A stretch of DNA of 32,893 bases from positions 1 to 32,893 of the forward strand of contig DKKT01000023.1 of NCBI GenBank assembly GCA_002455425.1. Direction: 5' to 3'. Numbering within the stretch: position 1 is the first letter of the stretch; every line of letters starts with the position of its first letter. Positions 30,492-32,893 of this stretch are shown in pieces. This stretch comes from Chthonomonas sp. UBA6659 (GTDB lineage Bacteria; Armatimonadota; Fimbriimonadia; Fimbriimonadales; Fimbriimonadaceae). The translations under genes and the position numbers were made by a program. Under the pieces are notes generated by a model that was not told the origin of the DNA, made no database searches, and was given only the letters and a program-made list of their open reading frames with translations.

Positions 30492-30497
30492 AATCTA
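30492..30497 (-). promoter_or_regulatory. putative -10 box (TAGATT) of the pagL-like operon
   Basis: TAGATT followed by CGGGCTTC precedes ATG 30483 with 8 nt between. It is back to back with the fusA -10 box 42 bp away. Confidence 0.45.
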
Positions 30498-30538
30498 CCT
30501 AAGTCGCCGCGTCCCTGCGCATTCGTCCGATCGGTGGC

Positions 30539-30544
30539 TATAAT
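30539..30544 (+). promoter_or_regulatory. -10 box (TATAAT) of the EF-G2 gene
   Basis: This is a consensus TATAAT. Transcription would begin near 30551, leaving a leader of about 32 nt that contains GGAG at 30570-30573 before the chosen start. This gene therefore looks led rather than leaderless, in contrast to many neighbours. Confidence 0.65.
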
Positions 30545-30582
30545 CGGTGACCCATCACCTCAATTCTTCGGAGCAAAGAAGC

Positions 30583-32652
30583 TTGAAACAGTACCCAGCA
30601 GAGAAGATCCGGAACGTCGCCATCGTCGGCCACGGGGGCTCCGGCAAGACCATGCTCGTCGAGCATATGCTCTACACCGCCGGCGCGGCCGAGCGCATCG
30701 GTAGCGTCGATGCCGGCAACACCCAGAGCGACTACGACCCCCTCGAGATTCGGCGCAAGATCAGCCTCAGCGCAAGCGTACTCCCGATCGAATGGCACGA
30801 TCACAAGATCAACCTCATCGACGTGCCCGGGTATCCCGACTTCATCGGCGACCTCCATGCCGTCGCGGGCATCGTCGAATCGATGATCATCGTTTGCGAA
30901 GCCAAAAAGGACCTCGACGTCGGATTCGACTTGGCGTGGGAAGTCGCCGAGCAGCACGGCCTCGCCCGATGCATCTTCATCAATAAGCTGGAGCGGGACA
31001 ACGCCGACTACGAGGGCCTGATCAACACCCTCCATGAGCGCTACGGCCGGAAGATCGTCAACGTCCAGATCCCGATCGGCCACCAGGCTGCGTTTTCGGG
31101 CGTCCTCGACCTCCTCGCGATGAAGGTGTACAAGGGCAAGGATCGTGGCGTCGAAATCGAGGACGTCCCGTCCGGTTACACCGACGAGGCCAACGAGCGT
31201 CGCGAGAAGATGATGGACGCGGCCGCCGAAGGCGATGACGAGCTCGCGATGAAGTACCTCGAAGGCGAGGCGCTCACGACCGAGGAGATCGAGCACGGCC
31301 TCCTCGTCGGAACCGAAACGGGAAGGGTCGTGCCGGTCCTCCTCGGATCGGCCCTGAGTGGCATCGGGGTGGCTACCCTGCTCGACCGCATCATCGGCGA
31401 GCTCCCGGCGCCGACCGAAATCCCGAAGGTCGTGGACGGCAACGAGTTCCGCAACGACGCCAATGGCCCGCTCGCCGCATACGTCTTCAAGTCGACGGCC
31501 GACCCCTATGTCGGCAAGATCAACTATCTCCGGCTCTACTCGGGGACCCTCAAGGTCGATGATCATGTCCTCAACATGACCAGCGAGAAGGACGAGAGAG
31601 TCCACAACCTCTTCTTCCCCCATGGCAAGGGTCAGGAGGCGGCCACGGTCATCACCGCCGGCGACATCTGCGCCGTCGCGAAGCTCCAACACACCAACAC
31701 GGGCGACACCTTGACTACGGCCAAGGACAAGATCAAGCTCCCCGCCGCGAGCTTCCCAGAGCCGATCTACCGCATCGCGATCAAGCCTGTCAGCAAGCCC
31801 GACGAAGACAAGTTGGGCCCCGCTCTCACCCGGCTGCTCGAAGAAGACCCGACGCTCCGCTACGTCCGCGACCCCACGCTCCACCAGGAGATCCTCGAGG
31901 GGATGGGCGATATCCATCTCGATGCGACGATCGAAAAGCTCCGAGCCCGCTTCGGGGTGAACGTCACCACCGAGGAGGCACGTGTTCCCTACAAGGAGAC
32001 GATTCGGGGCAAGGCGAAGGCCCAAGGGCGTCACAAGCGGCAGACCGGCGGCAAAGGCCAGTTCGGTGACTGCTGGCTCGAACTGGAAGCCGCGGGCCGG
32101 GGTGACGGCTTCGCCTTCGAGAACAAAGTCGTGGGGGGTGCCATCCCGAAGAACTTCATCCCCGCAATCGAAAAGGGCATTCGCGAGACGATGGAGAAAG
32201 GCTTCCTTGCAGGATATCAGGTCGTCGACGTGAAGGCCACGGTCTACGACGGGAGCTATCACGACGTGGACTCGAGCGAACAGGCGTTCAAGATCGCCGG
32301 CTCGCTCGCGTTCAAGGCCGCCGCCGCCGCCGCGCAGCCGGTGATTCTCGAGCCCGTGCTCCAGCTTGAGGTGGAGGTTCCCGACGACGCCGTGGGCGAC
32401 GTGGTCGGAGACCTCAACACACGGCGCGGGCGCCTGCAAGGCATGGACCCGATCTCCGCTGGAAAGACCGGGGTCCGGGCCCAGGTCCCGATGGCAACCA
32501 TGATGCGCTATGCCCTCGACCTGCGCTCGATCACCAAGGGTAGGGGCCGGTTCCGACAGGCCTTCTCCCACTACGACGAGCTGCCGCAGCACGAGGCTCA
32601 AGCCCTCATCGCCGAGTACGAGAAGCACAAGAAGGAAGAGGAAGACCACTGA
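30583..32652 (+). CDS. fusA: elongation factor G, EF-G2-type paralogue
   Basis: This 689-residue translational GTPase has the full EF-G domain order: G domain 1-270, domain II, III, IV with VPYKETIRGKAKAQGRHKRQTGGKGQFGDCWLELE, and V. The G motifs differ from canonical EF-G: P-loop GHGGSGKTM (16-24), switch I region RRKISLS in place of RGITI, and G3 DVPGY (80-84) where DTPGH has the catalytic His. NKLE (134-137) replaces NKMD. These fit the EF-G2-like group known from Thermus and actinobacteria, so it is probably not the only EF-G. The start is TTG 30583: GGAG lies 9 nt upstream and LKQYPAEKIRNV matches the usual N-terminus MKxYPAEKIRN. A GTG at 30547 is too close to the promoter. Confidence 0.9.
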   Translation: MKQYPAEKIRNVAIVGHGGSGKTMLVEHMLYTAGAAERIGSVDAGNTQSDYDPLEIRRKISLSASVLPIEWHDHKINLIDVPGYPDFIGDLHAVAGIVESMIIVCEAKKDLDVGFDLAWEVAEQHGLARCIFINKLERDNADYEGLINTLHERYGRKIVNVQIPIGHQAAFSGVLDLLAMKVYKGKDRGVEIEDVPSGYTDEANERREKMMDAAAEGDDELAMKYLEGEALTTEEIEHGLLVGTETGRVVPVLLGSALSGIGVATLLDRIIGELPAPTEIPKVVDGNEFRNDANGPLAAYVFKSTADPYVGKINYLRLYSGTLKVDDHVLNMTSEKDERVHNLFFPHGKGQEAATVITAGDICAVAKLQHTNTGDTLTTAKDKIKLPAASFPEPIYRIAIKPVSKPDEDKLGPALTRLLEEDPTLRYVRDPTLHQEILEGMGDIHLDATIEKLRARFGVNVTTEEARVPYKETIRGKAKAQGRHKRQTGGKGQFGDCWLELEAAGRGDGFAFENKVVGGAIPKNFIPAIEKGIRETMEKGFLAGYQVVDVKATVYDGSYHDVDSSEQAFKIAGSLAFKAAAAAAQPVILEPVLQLEVEVPDDAVGDVVGDLNTRRGRLQGMDPISAGKTGVRAQVPMATMMRYALDLRSITKGRGRFRQAFSHYDELPQHEAQALIAEYEKHKKEEEDH

Positions 32653-32672
32653 TCCGCGCTGGAATCACGGAC

Positions 32673-32714
32673 CCTCCCTGATGCCGGGCACAAGCCATCC
32701 CGGAATCAGGGAGG
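32673..32714 (+). terminator. terminator of the EF-G2 gene, also a minus-oriented hairpin repeat
   Basis: Arms CCTCCCTGATGCCGGG (32673-32688) and CCCGGAATCAGGGAGG (32699-32714) pair over 16 bases with one mismatch. The loop is CACAAGCCAT, which reads ATGGCTTGTG on the minus strand and so matches the repeat family. It stands 20 bp after the stop. No T-run follows. Confidence 0.65.
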
Positions 32715-32760
32715 TATCTGTCTGCACCTTTCACTCACAGATGAGTCCTCTCCGCAGAAG

Positions 32761-32893
32761 CCTCCCCTGATTCGGCGATGAGTCGTGCGCCGCAAGTTCC
32801 GAAGATCCTCCCCTGATTCGGCGATGTCCGTGCGCAGCAAGTCCGAAGATCCTCCCCTGATTCGGCGATGAGTCGTGCGCCGCATCGGGGGAG
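32761..32893 (+). repeat. hairpin repeat locus 4: tandem array of about 45-bp units
   Basis: The same 17-base arm CCTCCCCTGATTCGGCG begins at 32761, 32807 and 32851. Its loops are ATGAGTCGTG, ATGTCCGTG and ATGAGTCGTG. The first two copies lose the 3' arm after CGCCGCA or CGCAGCA and run into a spacer AGTTCCGAAGAT or AGTCCGAAGAT. The third copy continues into the pairing arm CGCCGCATCGGGGGAG and is cut one base short by the window end. The array may continue beyond the window. Confidence 0.85.

Noticed and set aside
30547..30582. GTG start for the EF-G2 gene at 30547
   Set aside because: It is only 2 nt beyond the TATAAT box and so would not be transcribed from that promoter. The TTG at 30583 has a Shine-Dalgarno sequence and the family's usual N-terminus.
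30538..32649. 703-codon open frame antisense to the EF-G2 gene
   Set aside because: It mirrors the EF-G2 coding frame; long antisense frames are expected in GC-rich genes with strong codon bias. The translation shows no family motif.
32761..32893. Possible CRISPR array at the window end
   Set aside because: Unit length fits poorly. The repeat includes a hairpin with half-copies, the spacers share sequence with one another, and no cas genes are present.

Overview
The window is GC-rich, gene-dense chromosomal DNA from a bacterium I cannot place with certainty. SepF next to a YggS-type protein, a PagL-like outer-membrane lipid A deacylase, an EF-G2-type elongation factor, many secreted proteins with cleavable signals, and many start codons lying 5-9 nt downstream of a TANNNT-type -10 box together suggest a diderm, SepF-using lineage. 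Armatimonadota (Fimbriimonadales-like) is my best guess; Deinococcota is less likely. This is inference. I see no rRNA, tRNA, CRISPR, prophage or insertion sequence.

Layout. 0-2.6 kb: mntR translationally coupled to galT, convergent with galK (Leloir pathway plus manganese regulation). 2.6-5.6 kb: secreted tandem chagasin-type protease inhibitor, NTF2-like secreted protein, a small secretin-subdomain-like protein, and a dihydrolipoamide acyltransferase (E2). 5.6-9.9 kb: a minus-strand five-gene operon with every junction overlapping: secreted alpha/beta hydrolase, metallophosphoesterase, ECF sigma factor, membrane anti-sigma candidate, and a PDZ protein whose trypsin-like domain has lost its catalytic triad. 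10-11.2 kb: yggS-sepF with a strong terminator. 11.2-13.8 kb: secreted thioredoxin-like protein, serine-hydrolase lipoprotein, and a lone rpsJ with its own terminator. 13.9-17.6 kb: a patch that looks less GC-rich, with an AraC regulator, an intergenic palindrome, a five-repeat Ig-like surface protein and a PliG-type lysozyme-inhibitor-like protein. 17.6-21.5 kb: arginase behind a perfect 17-bp hairpin, an MFS exporter, a DUF1801 protein and a membrane protein. 21.9-25.3 kb: smpB, VirK-like protein, dihydroorotase-like protein, DinB, orphan LuxR-type response regulator. 25.3-28.4 kb: tandem ABM-like protein, second DinB, MlaF-like ATPase and PqaA-like hydrolase. 28.8-32.7 kb: GT4 glycosyltransferase plus PagL-like protein, then EF-G2.

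The most unusual structure is non-coding. Four intergenic loci (about 19.85-20.06, 21.69-21.85, 28.52-28.72 and 32.67-32.89 kb) carry hairpin elements built on one plan: a 14-17 bp stem with at most one mismatch and usually a 10-nt loop resembling ATGRGTYGTG. Stem sequences differ between loci but stay paired, while the loop stays similar. At several loci half-copies (5' arm plus loop) precede one complete hairpin, and an inverted-orientation element lies nearby.

Two other patterns recur. More than ten genes have a TANNNT-like hexamer just before the start codon and no Shine-Dalgarno sequence, suggesting leaderless mRNAs. Convergent gene pairs abut, or overlap by their stop codons (CTAG or CTAA), leaving no room for a terminator.
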